Source of the DNA: Halioglobus sp.
GTDB taxonomy: Bacteria; Pseudomonadota; Gammaproteobacteria; Pseudomonadales; Halieaceae
DNA: 48,285 nt
Assembly (NCBI GenBank): GCA_020443325.1
Contig: JAGRIK010000319.1
Span: forward strand, 1 to 48,285
Direction: 5' to 3'
In this document: positions 7,382 through 17,005 of the stretch, one piece after another
Layout: the number at the start of each line of letters is the position of its first letter
How positions within the stretch are numbered: position 1 is the stretch's first letter
Program-made: the position numbers and the translations under genes
The notes under the pieces: model-generated
Seen by the model: the letters and a program-made list of their open reading frames with translations, nothing else
Told to the model about the DNA's origin: nothing
Databases searched by the model: none

Positions 7382-10300
7382 ATGACTTTCTCAAAAACAG
7401 CAACACTCGGATGCCTGGCCGCGCTGGCCATGTCAGTCTCCCTGCAGGGTTGGAGCGCGCCACGGTTTTATCAACCGAATGAACAGCCGCTGGGGTCTAT
7501 AGCGCCCATTGTATTATCCAACCCGGATTTACGCGGCAATACCACCAAAGGCTACAGGCCATGGTTTGAAAACGGCAGCTGGCAGGGAGACCTCGTCGAG
7601 TACACCGTCACCTCTAACGGCGCATTGAGCACCAGTGTCAATTTTAGCCAGCCCATCCCCACCAACAACGGGTCCAACTGGTCTGCGCTGATCCAGTTCG
7701 CAGCCAAAGTCACTGATAACAGCAATTACTGGGATAGCGGGCGCAAAATCATCACCTACAATGCCGGTGGGCAAAAGCCGTTTCGCTTCACCAACGATGG
7801 CATCGGCGCCGCCAACAAGGCGCTGCTCGACCCCACTGCACAGGATGGCGCCTCCAAGATTCTGAATTTTGTGCGCGGCGATCGCAGCAATGAGTACCCC
7901 AATGGCGTGCACTTTCGCAAACGCACATCCATTCTCGGTGACATTATACATTCCAGGCCTGTCTACGTCGGTGCGCCCAACGACACCAGGACAGAGAATA
8001 ACTATGCCGAATGGGCCGCGGGAAAAATTGATCGCGAACCCCGTGTCTACGTGGGTGCCAATGACGGCATGCTGCACGTATTCGACGCCGAAACTGGCAA
8101 TGAGGTATACGCCTACGTGCCGTCGATGCTGATCGGCAAGCTGGGCACACTCACAGCGCGTCCCTACAAGCACAGGAGCTTTGTCGACGGTGAAATGACT
8201 GTGCGCGATGCCTACTTTGATGGCGCCTGGCACACCGTGCTGGCCGGCTCCCTGGGAAATGGGGGGAAAGGCTTTTTCATCCTCGATATCACTAACCCGG
8301 ATCTGGCCAGCGAAACGGCAAATACCGGCAGCAACAGGAAAGTGCTGTTTGAGTTTAACGCCAGCGCAGACACCGATCTGGGGGACTCCTTCAGTCGTCC
8401 GATCATCGCCAAACTGAATGACGGCGACTGGTATGTTGTCGTCGGCAATGGCTATAACAGTGCGAACGGCGTGGCCAAACTGTACCTCGTCAATCTCGAT
8501 ACCGGCACACTCACCAAAATCTCTACCGCCTCCGGGACCGCAGATAACCCCAATGGCCTGTCCTCCCCCAGCCTGCTGGATACCGACCGCAACGGTACCG
8601 CCGATTACGCCTATGCCGGGGATATCGACGGCAACCTGTGGAAATTTGACCTGTCGAACTCCAGCCCCGGTGAATGGCAGGAAGCGTATGGCCGCCCCCT
8701 GCATCCATCCGCCGGCAACCAGGCGATAGTGCAGGCACCACAAATTACACGCCACCCGCAAAACGGCTATATGCTGTATTTTGCCACCGGCCGCCTGATC
8801 ACCAACTCCGACATCAAGGACGAATCCGTGCAGTCCCTGTATGGCATATGGGACTCGGGTAGCACGCCGCCCGATGCGGCCAGCCAGTCCCTGCTGAGAC
8901 AAATCTGGGACGGCCCCAAGACCTACAACTACACAAACAGCGGTAACAACGCAGCCACCCAGACCATCGCAATTTACAATGAGGATGCCGGCGATCCCGA
9001 CTGGGCAACCCAGCATGGCTGGAAAGTCGATTTCCCGGAGGGCTACCGCGTGCTGCAACCCGTGCAGGTGCGGGCGCGCCGGGTGAAGGCCACCGTTTTC
9101 AAACCCAGCAGCACTGGGCAGGGTGAAAACTGGCTGATCGAGGCACTGCTGACCGATGGGGGCCCCAACCCGCCAGCCGCGCCAATCTACGACCTCAACG
9201 TTGACCGGGAATTGAATGTCGCCGACCTGTACGACAACGATCCCGCAGCCGAGAGTGAGGAGTGGCATGTTCCGATGATCTGGCGACAGGCCAACGGCAT
9301 TATGTCGCAGGTCACCATTGCGTATCTCTCCAGCGATTTCGACACGATGTTCATCAATTACCTGCAACCGCCGATTACGCCGGATGTACCCTGCACGGGC
9401 CCGGGATTCTGCGAGAACGGCTTCCTTGGTGGGCATATCGATGTGCACACCTACCGTGGCGATGTTGCGCTTGACGGCCAGAACACGGCGTACACCGATG
9501 CGTTCGATTCCCGCAGGAGACAGGTGTTCGTCGATTTCTTCAATCTCTACTGGCGCGTCAACGTTCCCAACACCACGACGATTGACCCTTCAAAGAGCGT
9601 GTTGAACCAGGTGGAGATCGATTCCAACGGCAGCGGCGCCCCCAGCAATCCCGCAACAGGCAGTGGTATCGCTGGGAATGAAGAGTTTATCGTGCTGCTC
9701 GCCAATGCGGACCTGAGTCCGGGCAGCACATTGCGCATCGGCAACAGGACGTGGAACGTGGTTGAGTACCAGCTGCAGATTCACAACGCCCTGAAGAACT
9801 GGGACCCCTCGGAGGCCGGTACGAATCCCAAGGATAAAAATGGCCAATCGCTGGTGTTCAAATGGAGCGACATCAAAACAAGCGGCGGCACCATCAGCCA
9901 CAACTTCGATGACCGCGCCATTCTCGATGGGGGCATACACCCCACCCAGCCGGAGTGTGTCGGCGGCACGGCCAATAATCGGCCCACCACGACCCGCTGG
10001 CGCAACGGTGCCCTTACTACCCAACTGGTGAAGAAAAGCTACTTCACCGATAACCCGGTCAAGCCCGCCATTGCGATGGTGAATGTCCAGCTACCCGACG
10101 ATCTTCCGCCCTATGTGACCATAAAGGACGGCACACGGGTGTACACCTCCATTGACTACGACGATAACCAGTATGAAACCGTCGGCGGTCTGGTGGCCAA
10201 AAACAACGACGAGCATATCTGGGAATCGACCCTGTTCTGGCATTTCGGCGACCTCGCCAACCTCGCCGGGTTGGGGAGGCCGTGTTATGGAGCTCCGGGC

Positions 10301-10678
10301 TGGAAAGCCGCCGTCGCCTTCGAGCTGAGCAATGACCCCATTTCCGCAACGCTCGCCAAGCTGGGCTACGACCTCAATTCAGATACTCTCGCAGCAGCCG
10401 TGAAAGCGCTTAGTCTTGCCGGTTGTGAAAACACGGGCTCCGCCTGTAATGGCGAGTGGACACTGCTCAAGTCCATACTCGACATCAGCGCAGACTACAC
10501 CCGCAAACGGATTGATTCTGCCCTTGGCCTTCCCGCGCTTCCCATCGATCAGCCACCGGTCATTATGCCGGGCGGCGGCACCGGCGCCGGACTGACGGGT
10601 GATGGTGGCGATGGTGCCATCACCGAGGGCACCGGGTACGAACCCGGTCGCATGAGCTGGACCGATGTTGTCAAATAA
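7382..10678 (+). CDS. pilY1: Type IV pilus tip adhesin PilY1
   Basis: A 1098-residue exported protein with a Sec signal peptide ending near WSA (residues 1-26). The start has AGGAGA about 8 bases upstream. Diagnostic PilY1 propeller motifs are present: DIIHSRPVYVGAPN, YVGANDGMLHVFDAETGNE (near residue 225) and a calcium-loop motif D400-x-D402-x-N404-x-T406-x-D408 followed by YAGDIDGNLWKFDL. PilY1 caps the minor-pilin tip complex, promotes pilus extrusion and adhesion, and binds calcium in characterised homologues. The architecture is unusual. Only about 190 residues precede the propeller, with no recognisable von Willebrand A domain, whereas about 650 residues follow the calcium loop. The pilE start overlaps its 3' end by 14 bases. 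Confidence 0.93.
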   Translation: MTFSKTATLGCLAALAMSVSLQGWSAPRFYQPNEQPLGSIAPIVLSNPDLRGNTTKGYRPWFENGSWQGDLVEYTVTSNGALSTSVNFSQPIPTNNGSNWSALIQFAAKVTDNSNYWDSGRKIITYNAGGQKPFRFTNDGIGAANKALLDPTAQDGASKILNFVRGDRSNEYPNGVHFRKRTSILGDIIHSRPVYVGAPNDTRTENNYAEWAAGKIDREPRVYVGANDGMLHVFDAETGNEVYAYVPSMLIGKLGTLTARPYKHRSFVDGEMTVRDAYFDGAWHTVLAGSLGNGGKGFFILDITNPDLASETANTGSNRKVLFEFNASADTDLGDSFSRPIIAKLNDGDWYVVVGNGYNSANGVAKLYLVNLDTGTLTKISTASGTADNPNGLSSPSLLDTDRNGTADYAYAGDIDGNLWKFDLSNSSPGEWQEAYGRPLHPSAGNQAIVQAPQITRHPQNGYMLYFATGRLITNSDIKDESVQSLYGIWDSGSTPPDAASQSLLRQIWDGPKTYNYTNSGNNAATQTIAIYNEDAGDPDWATQHGWKVDFPEGYRVLQPVQVRARRVKATVFKPSSTGQGENWLIEALLTDGGPNPPAAPIYDLNVDRELNVADLYDNDPAAESEEWHVPMIWRQANGIMSQVTIAYLSSDFDTMFINYLQPPITPDVPCTGPGFCENGFLGGHIDVHTYRGDVALDGQNTAYTDAFDSRRRQVFVDFFNLYWRVNVPNTTTIDPSKSVLNQVEIDSNGSGAPSNPATGSGIAGNEEFIVLLANADLSPGSTLRIGNRTWNVVEYQLQIHNALKNWDPSEAGTNPKDKNGQSLVFKWSDIKTSGGTISHNFDDRAILDGGIHPTQPECVGGTANNRPTTTRWRNGALTTQLVKKSYFTDNPVKPAIAMVNVQLPDDLPPYVTIKDGTRVYTSIDYDDNQYETVGGLVAKNNDEHIWESTLFWHFGDLANLAGLGRPCYGAPGWKAAVAFELSNDPISATLAKLGYDLNSDTLAAAVKALSLAGCENTGSACNGEWTLLKSILDISADYTRKRIDSALGLPALPIDQPPVIMPGGGTGAGLTGDGGDGAITEGTGYEPGRMSWTDVVK

Positions 10679-11168
10679 CAGGGGCAGCGCAAGCAGGCGC
10701 ATGCCAGTGCCGAAGGCCGGCAGCAGGGGCTTCTCCCTGATCGAGGTCATGATCGTGCTGGTCATTATCGGCGTGCTGCTGTTGGTCGCCGTGCCGGGCT
10801 ACCAGGACAGCATGAGGAAGTCCCGCCGCGCCGATGGTATGCGGGATTTAATGGAACTGGTATCACGGCAGGAGCGTTTTTACGCACAGAATAGTCGGTA
10901 CACCGATGACATCAACACCGCAGGCGGCCTCAACTTCCGGCCCGACGATGAATCTGACGACCCGACTATCAGCTCTGAAGGGCACTACACGCTAAGCGTA
11001 CAGGAATGCGTGGGGTTCGACCCGGGTGACTTCAGCAGCTGCTATCAACTCAGGGCCGTGCCCAATGGCGAGCAGCAAAAAGATCCCTGCGGAACACTGA
11101 CGGTAAACAGCAAAGGGCAGCGCGACCATACCGGCTCGCCTGATAACGACGAGTTGAGCTGCTGGTAG
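10665..11168 (+). CDS. pilE: Type IV pilin-like minor pilin PilE
   Basis: A prepilin of 167 residues from ATG 10665, or 155 residues from ATG 10701. The cleavage motif is SRG^FSLIEVMIVLVIIGVLLLVAVPGYQDSM with Glu at +5. RADGMRDLMELVSRQERFYAQNSRYTDD, the PilE signature, follows. Paired cysteines near the C terminus (CVGF, SCYQL, PCGTL, SCW) suggest disulphide loops. The shorter form has a conventional 10-residue leader; the longer form overlaps the pilY1 stop by 14 bases. The choice is not resolved by ribosome-binding sites, both of which are weak. Last gene of the fimT-pilE operon. pilY2, present in Pseudomonas, is absent. Confidence 0.88.
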   Translation: MLSNNRGSASRRMPVPKAGSRGFSLIEVMIVLVIIGVLLLVAVPGYQDSMRKSRRADGMRDLMELVSRQERFYAQNSRYTDDINTAGGLNFRPDDESDDPTISSEGHYTLSVQECVGFDPGDFSSCYQLRAVPNGEQQKDPCGTLTVNSKGQRDHTGSPDNDELSCW

Positions 11169-11206
11169 CGCCTCCGGCCCTAGCGATACTCACCAGCTAT
11201 ACCTAT

Positions 11207-13147
11207 TTAGGGCGTATACCAGATCGGCGACGTCCAGGCCCGTTCCTGCACGGTGGCGGGAACATCCTCCAGCAGCGGCAGGTTGTTTTTCACCGCGTCG
11301 TAAGTGCTCCACCGGGGGGTGGGAATCTCCAGAACCCTGGCGTAATAGACAGCGGGAAGCTGGGGATCAAAATCGTAATCGATCCAGCTGCCCATTAACT
11401 CTGCACTGCCGATGGTATTGGTATAGCTGGCATCGCTGAGATCAACGGTATTCCCCACCGGGGGCAGAATCCCGTAGATATCTGGCTCGCGCTTGTCAGA
11501 CCAGGCGACATCCACAATTTTTTCCTGCGGGTTGCTGGCAACATCGATCCAACTCTTGATGATCTGTATGCGATCGAGATTGGCCCCGTCCGGATCTTTC
11601 AGCGCATGGACCGTAAAACTCGGCGGGGTTCTTAACCCCGAAAGCTCTCCGCCCATGGGCACACCCTCTTCATAGCCCTGCCTGACCAGCGCCTGTGCAT
11701 CTTCCGCCACAAGGCCCACGCCACCAAAAAACCTCGGTTTTATCCTTGTACCCGACGTGGCGAAGGTCTCTCGCTGGCGCAGGGCGTCCCAGATATCGCC
11801 GCGGGTGTTTTTGTTGGCCCACACACCGGTCAGGGCCCCGGGATTGGAGTCCTTCGCCATCACCCAGCCCGCAATATCCTTGTTGCGCCGGCGCTCCACC
11901 GTGTCGTCCGCTGCGCCGTGACTGCCGATATAGTTGTCTTCCGCCACATCTGCAGGTGTACCGTTGTGGCTGTCGCTGCCACCCACGAACCCCAGTTTGA
12001 ATGGGTTTTGACCGAGCAGGCGGTCGTAGTTCACGCCTTCGACGAGGGCAGCCCGGACGAAATCGCCCTTGCGGAAGGTGCGATCACTGTAATCCTGGAT
12101 ACTGTCGGCATTCTCAAAATCGGCAAATTCATCCGCAGGCCAGAATTTGCGGTGCACCTCCGAATTACCCTTGATCTGCATGATTTCGACGACGCGCTCA
12201 AAATGGCTGCGGCGCTCGGCATACACCGCGCTGATGGGGTTGCCGCTGTTATCGACGAGCTCGAACATCAGGCCCTTGCTGGCGTTGGAGTTGTGGGGAA
12301 TAGCGGTGAGCCTGCGGCCGGCGGCCTCCTGTTCCTCCATCCAGTCCCACAACTTTTCCTCGTCACTGCTATCGATAGCGCTGAACGGTAATTCAGGGAG
12401 ATCCAGGTCGCGAAACAGTACGTTGCGATGCATATTCCCGCCGCCGGGAGCAGCACTCCACTCGAAGCCAGCCAGGGTAGAAAACACACCCGGCTCGTAG
12501 TTGTCGATCGCCGCCTGAATGGCCAACTGCCAGGCACTCATCGAGGTCTCCTGCCCGGCGTAGAACGGGGGATGCCCCCCCTCCCCTGATCGCGCCGGCC
12601 CCACCACATACTTGAGGAACCACGCCTCCTGCTTCTCTATTCCCTGCAGGCTGCGCAACGCCTTTAGCTGCGGGTGGTTGTAGCCCTTTGCACCCTTGAC
12701 CTGCGCGGAATACATCTCGCCAATATACTCCGCGTGGTCGGTCACCGCGGCAAAATCCAGCGGCCTGGCAATGCTGTGCCTGCGGCCATTGACGATCATC
12801 GATTCTCCCCTGGCGAATCGGTAGGCCGAATCCGGTGTCAGGCGGGTCCCGGCGATATAGGCATCGAGCGAATATGAGGTGTGCACATGAATCTCGCCAA
12901 AATACGCCGCCTTGAGCGGTGCATCCGGTATCGCGTCCTCAATATCTGCGAGTGTTACTGGTTGCGCACTGGTTGTTACAACAGCGTCCGCTTCAACTCC
13001 CTGTGCCTCGGTGGCCTCAACGGCCACTGTGCCCCGCTGCCCTGAATCGCAGGCGACCAGTACAACGCTGGCCACAGCAACACTGCACAGGGCTCTCATG
13101 TCGATCCGGCACCGGGTGTATCGATTCCGACTACGCATGGGCTCCAT
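11207..13147 (-). CDS. DUF3604 lipoprotein (PHP-like metal-dependent fold)
   Basis: A 646-residue protein with a basic N terminus and a lipobox ending VVLVAC, so probably a lipoprotein. The DUF3604 domain fills most of it. Metal-site motifs are AYFGEIHVHTSYSLDAY, AAVTDHAEYIGEM, AGFEWSA and VGGSDSHNGTP, which resemble PHP-type phosphoesterases. The C-terminal motifs DRIQIIKSW and YARVLEIPTPRWST are usual for DUF3604. The enzymatic activity of this family is not established. AGGAGG lies 2 bases before ATG 13147 and 11 before ATG 13138, so either start is possible. It converges on pilE and diverges from the L,D-transpeptidase gene. Confidence 0.9.
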   Translation of the reverse strand: MEPMRSRNRYTRCRIDMRALCSVAVASVVLVACDSGQRGTVAVEATEAQGVEADAVVTTSAQPVTLADIEDAIPDAPLKAAYFGEIHVHTSYSLDAYIAGTRLTPDSAYRFARGESMIVNGRRHSIARPLDFAAVTDHAEYIGEMYSAQVKGAKGYNHPQLKALRSLQGIEKQEAWFLKYVVGPARSGEGGHPPFYAGQETSMSAWQLAIQAAIDNYEPGVFSTLAGFEWSAAPGGGNMHRNVLFRDLDLPELPFSAIDSSDEEKLWDWMEEQEAAGRRLTAIPHNSNASKGLMFELVDNSGNPISAVYAERRSHFERVVEIMQIKGNSEVHRKFWPADEFADFENADSIQDYSDRTFRKGDFVRAALVEGVNYDRLLGQNPFKLGFVGGSDSHNGTPADVAEDNYIGSHGAADDTVERRRNKDIAGWVMAKDSNPGALTGVWANKNTRGDIWDALRQRETFATSGTRIKPRFFGGVGLVAEDAQALVRQGYEEGVPMGGELSGLRTPPSFTVHALKDPDGANLDRIQIIKSWIDVASNPQEKIVDVAWSDKREPDIYGILPPVGNTVDLSDASYTNTIGSAELMGSWIDYDFDPQLPAVYYARVLEIPTPRWSTYDAVKNNLPLLEDVPATVQERAWTSPIWYTP

Positions 13148-13397
13148 TTCCTCCTGGGGTTCGTGATAAAAAACTGAAGCGGCTATTCTGACACGAACGC
13201 CGCACCGGTGCCCGGCCAGGCCTCGACAGCAGGGCCTCGCGGGTGGTTGCCCGGCCCAATCATTAGTCGGATTTAAGCATTCAGCCCTATCATATTGAAT
13301 TTGCTCGCCTTTATAAAATTTGTACTTTCATCCTCCGCACTTCTTGTGTAAAGTTACCCCCAGAATAACTAATCGTTCATCCTATTGGGTCTTTCTC

Positions 13398-14081
13398 ATG
13401 CGATTACTATCCGCGCTGTTCCTCGGCCTGCTGGCAAGCTCTCAGGTCTTCGCCGATGATGCGGCCCTGATTCTCGAACTGGCTCCCGACATCAACCCTT
13501 CTGCCGTATCGGAAGCCGTCTCCGCGATGAAATGCGCGCAGAAAAACGGCGTTGGCGAGGATGCCAGCCGCCTGGCGATTATCGATTACACCATTCCCTC
13601 CCGCAATCAGCGCCTGTGGGTGCTGGATTTGAAAAAACGCAAATTGTTGTTTGAAGAGCATGTCGCGCATGGACAGGGGTCGGGTGAGGATATCCCCAAG
13701 TGGTTTTCCAACCGCAATGGCAGCCACCAGACCAGCCTGGGGTTGTTCCTGACCGATGAAACCTATGAGGGCGGCAATGGTTATTCACTGCGACTCCAGG
13801 GCTTGAGCCGGGGCTTCAACGAATCCGCGATGGATCGCCTGATCGTCATGCACGGTGCGCCGTATGTCAATCCGGCCGCCGCCGCAAAGATGGGGCGTCT
13901 GGGCCGCTCCTGGGGATGTCCGGCGGTGCGTACCGAGGTTGCCCAGCCGATGATCGACACCCTGAAGCTCGGCCAGTTCATCTACGCATACGGGCCCGGC
14001 ACTGCCACGCTTTCCACGTGCAAAACCGAGAACCTGTCCTTAGCCAGCATTGCAAGTGGACACAAGGCGAACAAGGGCTGA
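13398..14081 (+). CDS. L,D-transpeptidase-like protein (murein L,D-transpeptidase catalytic domain family)
   Basis: A 227-residue periplasmic protein with a signal peptide ending VFA at residue 19. The catalytic signature is present as H152 in LIVMHGAP and C174 in LGRSWGCPAV, the His...Ser-x-Gly-Cys pattern of YkuD-type cysteine transpeptidases. The N-terminal segment NQRLWVLDLKKRKLLFEEHVAHGQGSG is also typical of this subfamily. Such enzymes form 3-3 cross-links or attach proteins to peptidoglycan; which applies here is unknown. ATG at 13398 is chosen because the signal peptide begins there. The frame open from 13320 adds a non-signal-like extension. The metallophosphoesterase gene follows after 97 bases. 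Confidence 0.88.
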   Translation: MRLLSALFLGLLASSQVFADDAALILELAPDINPSAVSEAVSAMKCAQKNGVGEDASRLAIIDYTIPSRNQRLWVLDLKKRKLLFEEHVAHGQGSGEDIPKWFSNRNGSHQTSLGLFLTDETYEGGNGYSLRLQGLSRGFNESAMDRLIVMHGAPYVNPAAAAKMGRLGRSWGCPAVRTEVAQPMIDTLKLGQFIYAYGPGTATLSTCKTENLSLASIASGHKANKG

Positions 14082-14178
14082 AGCGAATCACCCCCCGGGC
14101 CCACCCGGCAGTGCCAGCTCTTTACCCAGGGTGTGTTCCGCGCAGCAGCCCGGACTCCTGTATAGCGCCAGAAACCGC

Positions 14179-15579
14179 ATGAAACGATCGCAATTCATCA
14201 CCGCACTCCTCGTCCTCGGTATCAGCGGTACGCTGTTAACCGGCTGCCAGTCCTCAGACGGTACATTCACCGTAGCGGTGATCCCTGACACACAGAACAT
14301 GCTGGATTTCACCCACCAGGAACAGGCGGGGTTCGCGATGGACGCGGCCGAACTGTTCACCGCACAAATGCAGTACATTGCGGACAACACACAGAACAAC
14401 GGCGGTGACATTGCGTTCGTCGCCTCGGTAGGGGATGTCTGGCAGCACCAGACACTGGTGATGGACACGGATCACATCGAGCGCGGGTTTAACACGGTAG
14501 CGAACCCGCTGTTTGCCGGCGAAATACTCGTGACGGAGCAGACCACGACCGTTGAGATGCCAAAGGCGCTGGAAGGCTACAAGCGCATCGCGGATACAGG
14601 CGTGCCGTTTGGGGTCGCACCCGGCAACCATGACTACGACGCGATGTGGAGCGACAGCGCCTTCCCCCCTGACTTCACTCGCATTACAGAGTTACTCTCT
14701 CCCGAAGGAACACTGACGCGTTACGACCCCGAGATACTGGGGATGCTGCACATCGGTGGTCTATCGAATTTTACGACGGTGTTTGGCGCGCACACCGCGT
14801 TTTTCAAAGACAAGGACTGGTATGTGTCCAGTTTCAACAACGGTGCGAACAGCGCCCAGGTTTTTGATGCGGGCGGCTACACCTTCCTGAATATCGCACT
14901 TGAAATGCAGCCCTCCGACGAGGTCCTGGCCTGGGCACAATCCGTCCTCGATGACCACGCGGGCCTGCCCACCATCATCACCACACACGACTACCTGGAT
15001 CCACGCGGCCAGCGCGCCGCCAATCCGATCGTGGACCTGAAGCGGGTTGATCCACTCGCCCACAACAGCGCCGAGGAACTGTGGACTGATTTCATTCGTC
15101 CCAACGACCAGGTATTCATGGTGCTCTGCGGTCACCATCACGGGCAGGCCATGCGCATCGACGACAACGCGGCGGGCCACAAGGTGTACCAGGTGCTTGC
15201 GGACTATCAGGACAGGGGCCAGGCGGGCATTGACGCGGGACAGGCTCCCACCAAAGACGGCCGCACCTATGGTATCGGCGATGGCTGGTTTCGCCTGATG
15301 GAGTTTGACACAGTAGCCACAGTGCCGACTGTCAACGTCAGGACGTACTCATCGCATTACAACGTATTCTCCACGGAACTGGCAGAGTATGCCACGTGGT
15401 ACAAAGCCGGTGAGCAACCCAACATGACTGACCAGCAGTTTTTCGAGGCCGATGCCTACACCGTTGAGTTGAGCGACTTTCGATCTCGCTTTGGGGAGCC
15501 GCGGCTGGCCCCCGACATCGCCGCCTGGCTGGACAGGGCTATTGCCTATTTTCAATTCGAACAGGATCAAGCAGACTAG
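14179..15579 (+). CDS. Metallophosphoesterase lipoprotein
   Basis: A 466-residue protein with a lipoprotein signal (LLTGC, Cys23). The calcineurin-like metal motifs occur in order: D37 (PDTQN), D86 with H90 (GDVWQH), N150-H151-D152 (GNHDYD), H270 (TTHDY), and H319 with H321 (CGHHHG). All metal ligands look intact, so a di-metal phosphoesterase at the cell surface or in the periplasm is likely; the substrate cannot be named. ATG 14179 starts the signal peptide, and the upstream open frame to 14050 overlaps the L,D-transpeptidase gene and is not counted. The sequence after H321 contains a conserved-looking dimer or lid region without known motifs. Confidence 0.88.
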   Translation: MKRSQFITALLVLGISGTLLTGCQSSDGTFTVAVIPDTQNMLDFTHQEQAGFAMDAAELFTAQMQYIADNTQNNGGDIAFVASVGDVWQHQTLVMDTDHIERGFNTVANPLFAGEILVTEQTTTVEMPKALEGYKRIADTGVPFGVAPGNHDYDAMWSDSAFPPDFTRITELLSPEGTLTRYDPEILGMLHIGGLSNFTTVFGAHTAFFKDKDWYVSSFNNGANSAQVFDAGGYTFLNIALEMQPSDEVLAWAQSVLDDHAGLPTIITTHDYLDPRGQRAANPIVDLKRVDPLAHNSAEELWTDFIRPNDQVFMVLCGHHHGQAMRIDDNAAGHKVYQVLADYQDRGQAGIDAGQAPTKDGRTYGIGDGWFRLMEFDTVATVPTVNVRTYSSHYNVFSTELAEYATWYKAGEQPNMTDQQFFEADAYTVELSDFRSRFGEPRLAPDIAAWLDRAIAYFQFEQDQAD

Positions 15580-15643
15580 TGCTAACAAGGCCGCGTCTCG
15601 GCTCCAGGCCACATTACATAACAAATAACCGGTACAACACACC

Positions 15644-16612
15644 ATGAAAGAGACTTTGCAAAGGATCCTGGACGGTACAACGCAGGATGAACTGTTCGAT
15701 TGCATCCATTTGCTCGCCATCAGCGTTGCCCAGCACCGCCGCAAGAACGGCTTTGTGACACTCGGCGACGCGGCGAAAACGCTTTACCCCGGCGCGGACG
15801 GTGGCGACCAGGACGAGGTACTCGAACAGGGTGGGAAGGTGGTTGAAGATGCGCTGGAAATGGTCAGGGTGCTCGCTGCCGAACGCCGGGCGCAACCGGC
15901 AACAGAACCTGAAGCCATCCAGCCTGCGGAGAAAAGACGGCAGCTTCGTATTCACGTCAACGCTGCCATCAAAGTGGTGTGGCCGGGAGAAGTAGAGCCC
16001 GTTGCAGCCCGACTGGAAAACATTTCATGGGGCGGGGCTGCAATCCGCGTGGACCAGCTGAAATTAGACGATGGCGATACCCTGCAAATCATGGTCCCCA
16101 TCAGGCAGGGCACCGCGATCTCTATTGAGGCAAAAGTACTCAGGACATGGCCTCTCCCGGACGGCAAGGGCCACGGCATCGCAACGCGCTTTTCCAGCCT
16201 CAGCACACGTGATGAAATGGAACTCGAAAAACTGCTCAAGCTGCTGGCGGAATCCTCGGACGGGGAAGGCCAGCGCAACCACGCACGCTTGACACAACGG
16301 CTGGACATCGAGTTCGACGGCCTGCAGGAGCTGCAGGCCACACTGGATGACATCTCGGCCGGAGGCATGGGCATCACTGTCCCCACTCCGTTGCAAATCG
16401 GGCAGTCGTTACAGACAGTGATCAGCGCGCTGGACGGCACCAGCAGCCTGACGCTGCGGGCGCGTGTCGTACGCCAGGACCCGATAAAACTGGGAAGAAC
16501 GGAAGTGTATCGTGCGGGCCTGAAATTTGAGCATCATCCCGACGACATACAGGAGCGCATCGAAGAGCTGCTGCGCAAGATGGCAACCGCCAGGAGTGCC
16601 AATTTCGGTTAG
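15644..16612 (+). CDS. Tandem PilZ-domain protein (predicted c-di-GMP receptor)
   Basis: A 322-residue cytoplasmic protein with an unassigned N-terminal helical region (1-95) and two PilZ domains. Domain 1 has R98xxxR102 and N126-x-S128-xx-G131. Domain 2 has R215xxxR219 and D236-x-S238-xx-G241. Both c-di-GMP-binding motifs are complete, so each domain could bind the second messenger. No output domain is recognised, so it probably acts by protein contact. Its position 4.5 kb from the pilus operon invites a role in pilus or surface behaviour, but that is inference. It starts 64 bases after the metallophosphoesterase and converges with the bacteriohemerythrin gene. Confidence 0.88.
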   Translation: MKETLQRILDGTTQDELFDCIHLLAISVAQHRRKNGFVTLGDAAKTLYPGADGGDQDEVLEQGGKVVEDALEMVRVLAAERRAQPATEPEAIQPAEKRRQLRIHVNAAIKVVWPGEVEPVAARLENISWGGAAIRVDQLKLDDGDTLQIMVPIRQGTAISIEAKVLRTWPLPDGKGHGIATRFSSLSTRDEMELEKLLKLLAESSDGEGQRNHARLTQRLDIEFDGLQELQATLDDISAGGMGITVPTPLQIGQSLQTVISALDGTSSLTLRARVVRQDPIKLGRTEVYRAGLKFEHHPDDIQERIEELLRKMATARSANFG

Positions 16613-16639
16613 GGATGCCGGGTGCGCGACCCGCCCACG

Positions 16640-17005
16640 CTACTTGATCGGCGAATTCAGGATGAACTGTTCAAGTTCCTTGTCGACGCCAAACACATGC
16701 CGGGTCAGCCACTCGTTAAGGAAGGTGGCGATAATCTCGCCAAACTGCTCGTCAAACTCCTCGCCGGACTGAAGCAGCTTGGCAATTTCGTTGCGAAAGC
16801 GCTGATGCGACTGCATATGCTCGATCCGGCCGGGAAAATCCAGCACAGTCATGTACTTTTCTTCGAGTGCAAAATGATAGGCGGTATAGTCTTCCAGTCG
16901 ACGCAGCACCTGCCAGTCTGCGTCTGGCTGCCTGACGAGGTCGAGGATTTCGAACAGCACCTGGTGCTGTGCATCCTGCCAAAGAATGTCGCTGGTCTTG
17001 CCCAT
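16640..17005 (-). CDS. Bacteriohemerythrin
   Basis: A 121-residue single-domain hemerythrin. All di-iron ligands are in place: H14 (DAQHQVLF), H44 and E48 (YHFALEEKYM), H63 and H67 (HMQSHQRF), H103 and D108 (WLTRHVFGVDKEL). Spacing agrees with canonical bacteriohemerythrins. It would bind oxygen reversibly in the cytoplasm, as an oxygen carrier, store or sensor partner; in methanotrophs a homologue delivers oxygen to a membrane monooxygenase. It is monocistronic and its stop lies 27 bases from the convergent PilZ gene. The 210 bases upstream contain a run of eight T in the plus strand (17047-17054) but no clear promoter. Confidence 0.92.
   Translation of the reverse strand: MGKTSDILWQDAQHQVLFEILDLVRQPDADWQVLRRLEDYTAYHFALEEKYMTVLDFPGRIEHMQSHQRFRNEIAKLLQSGEEFDEQFGEIIATFLNEWLTRHVFGVDKELEQFILNSPIK

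Noticed and set aside
7529-9448. 639-codon open frame antisense to pilY1
   Set aside because: It lies wholly opposite a protein with clear PilY1 motifs and its translation has no recognisable domain; long antisense frames are common in GC-rich DNA.
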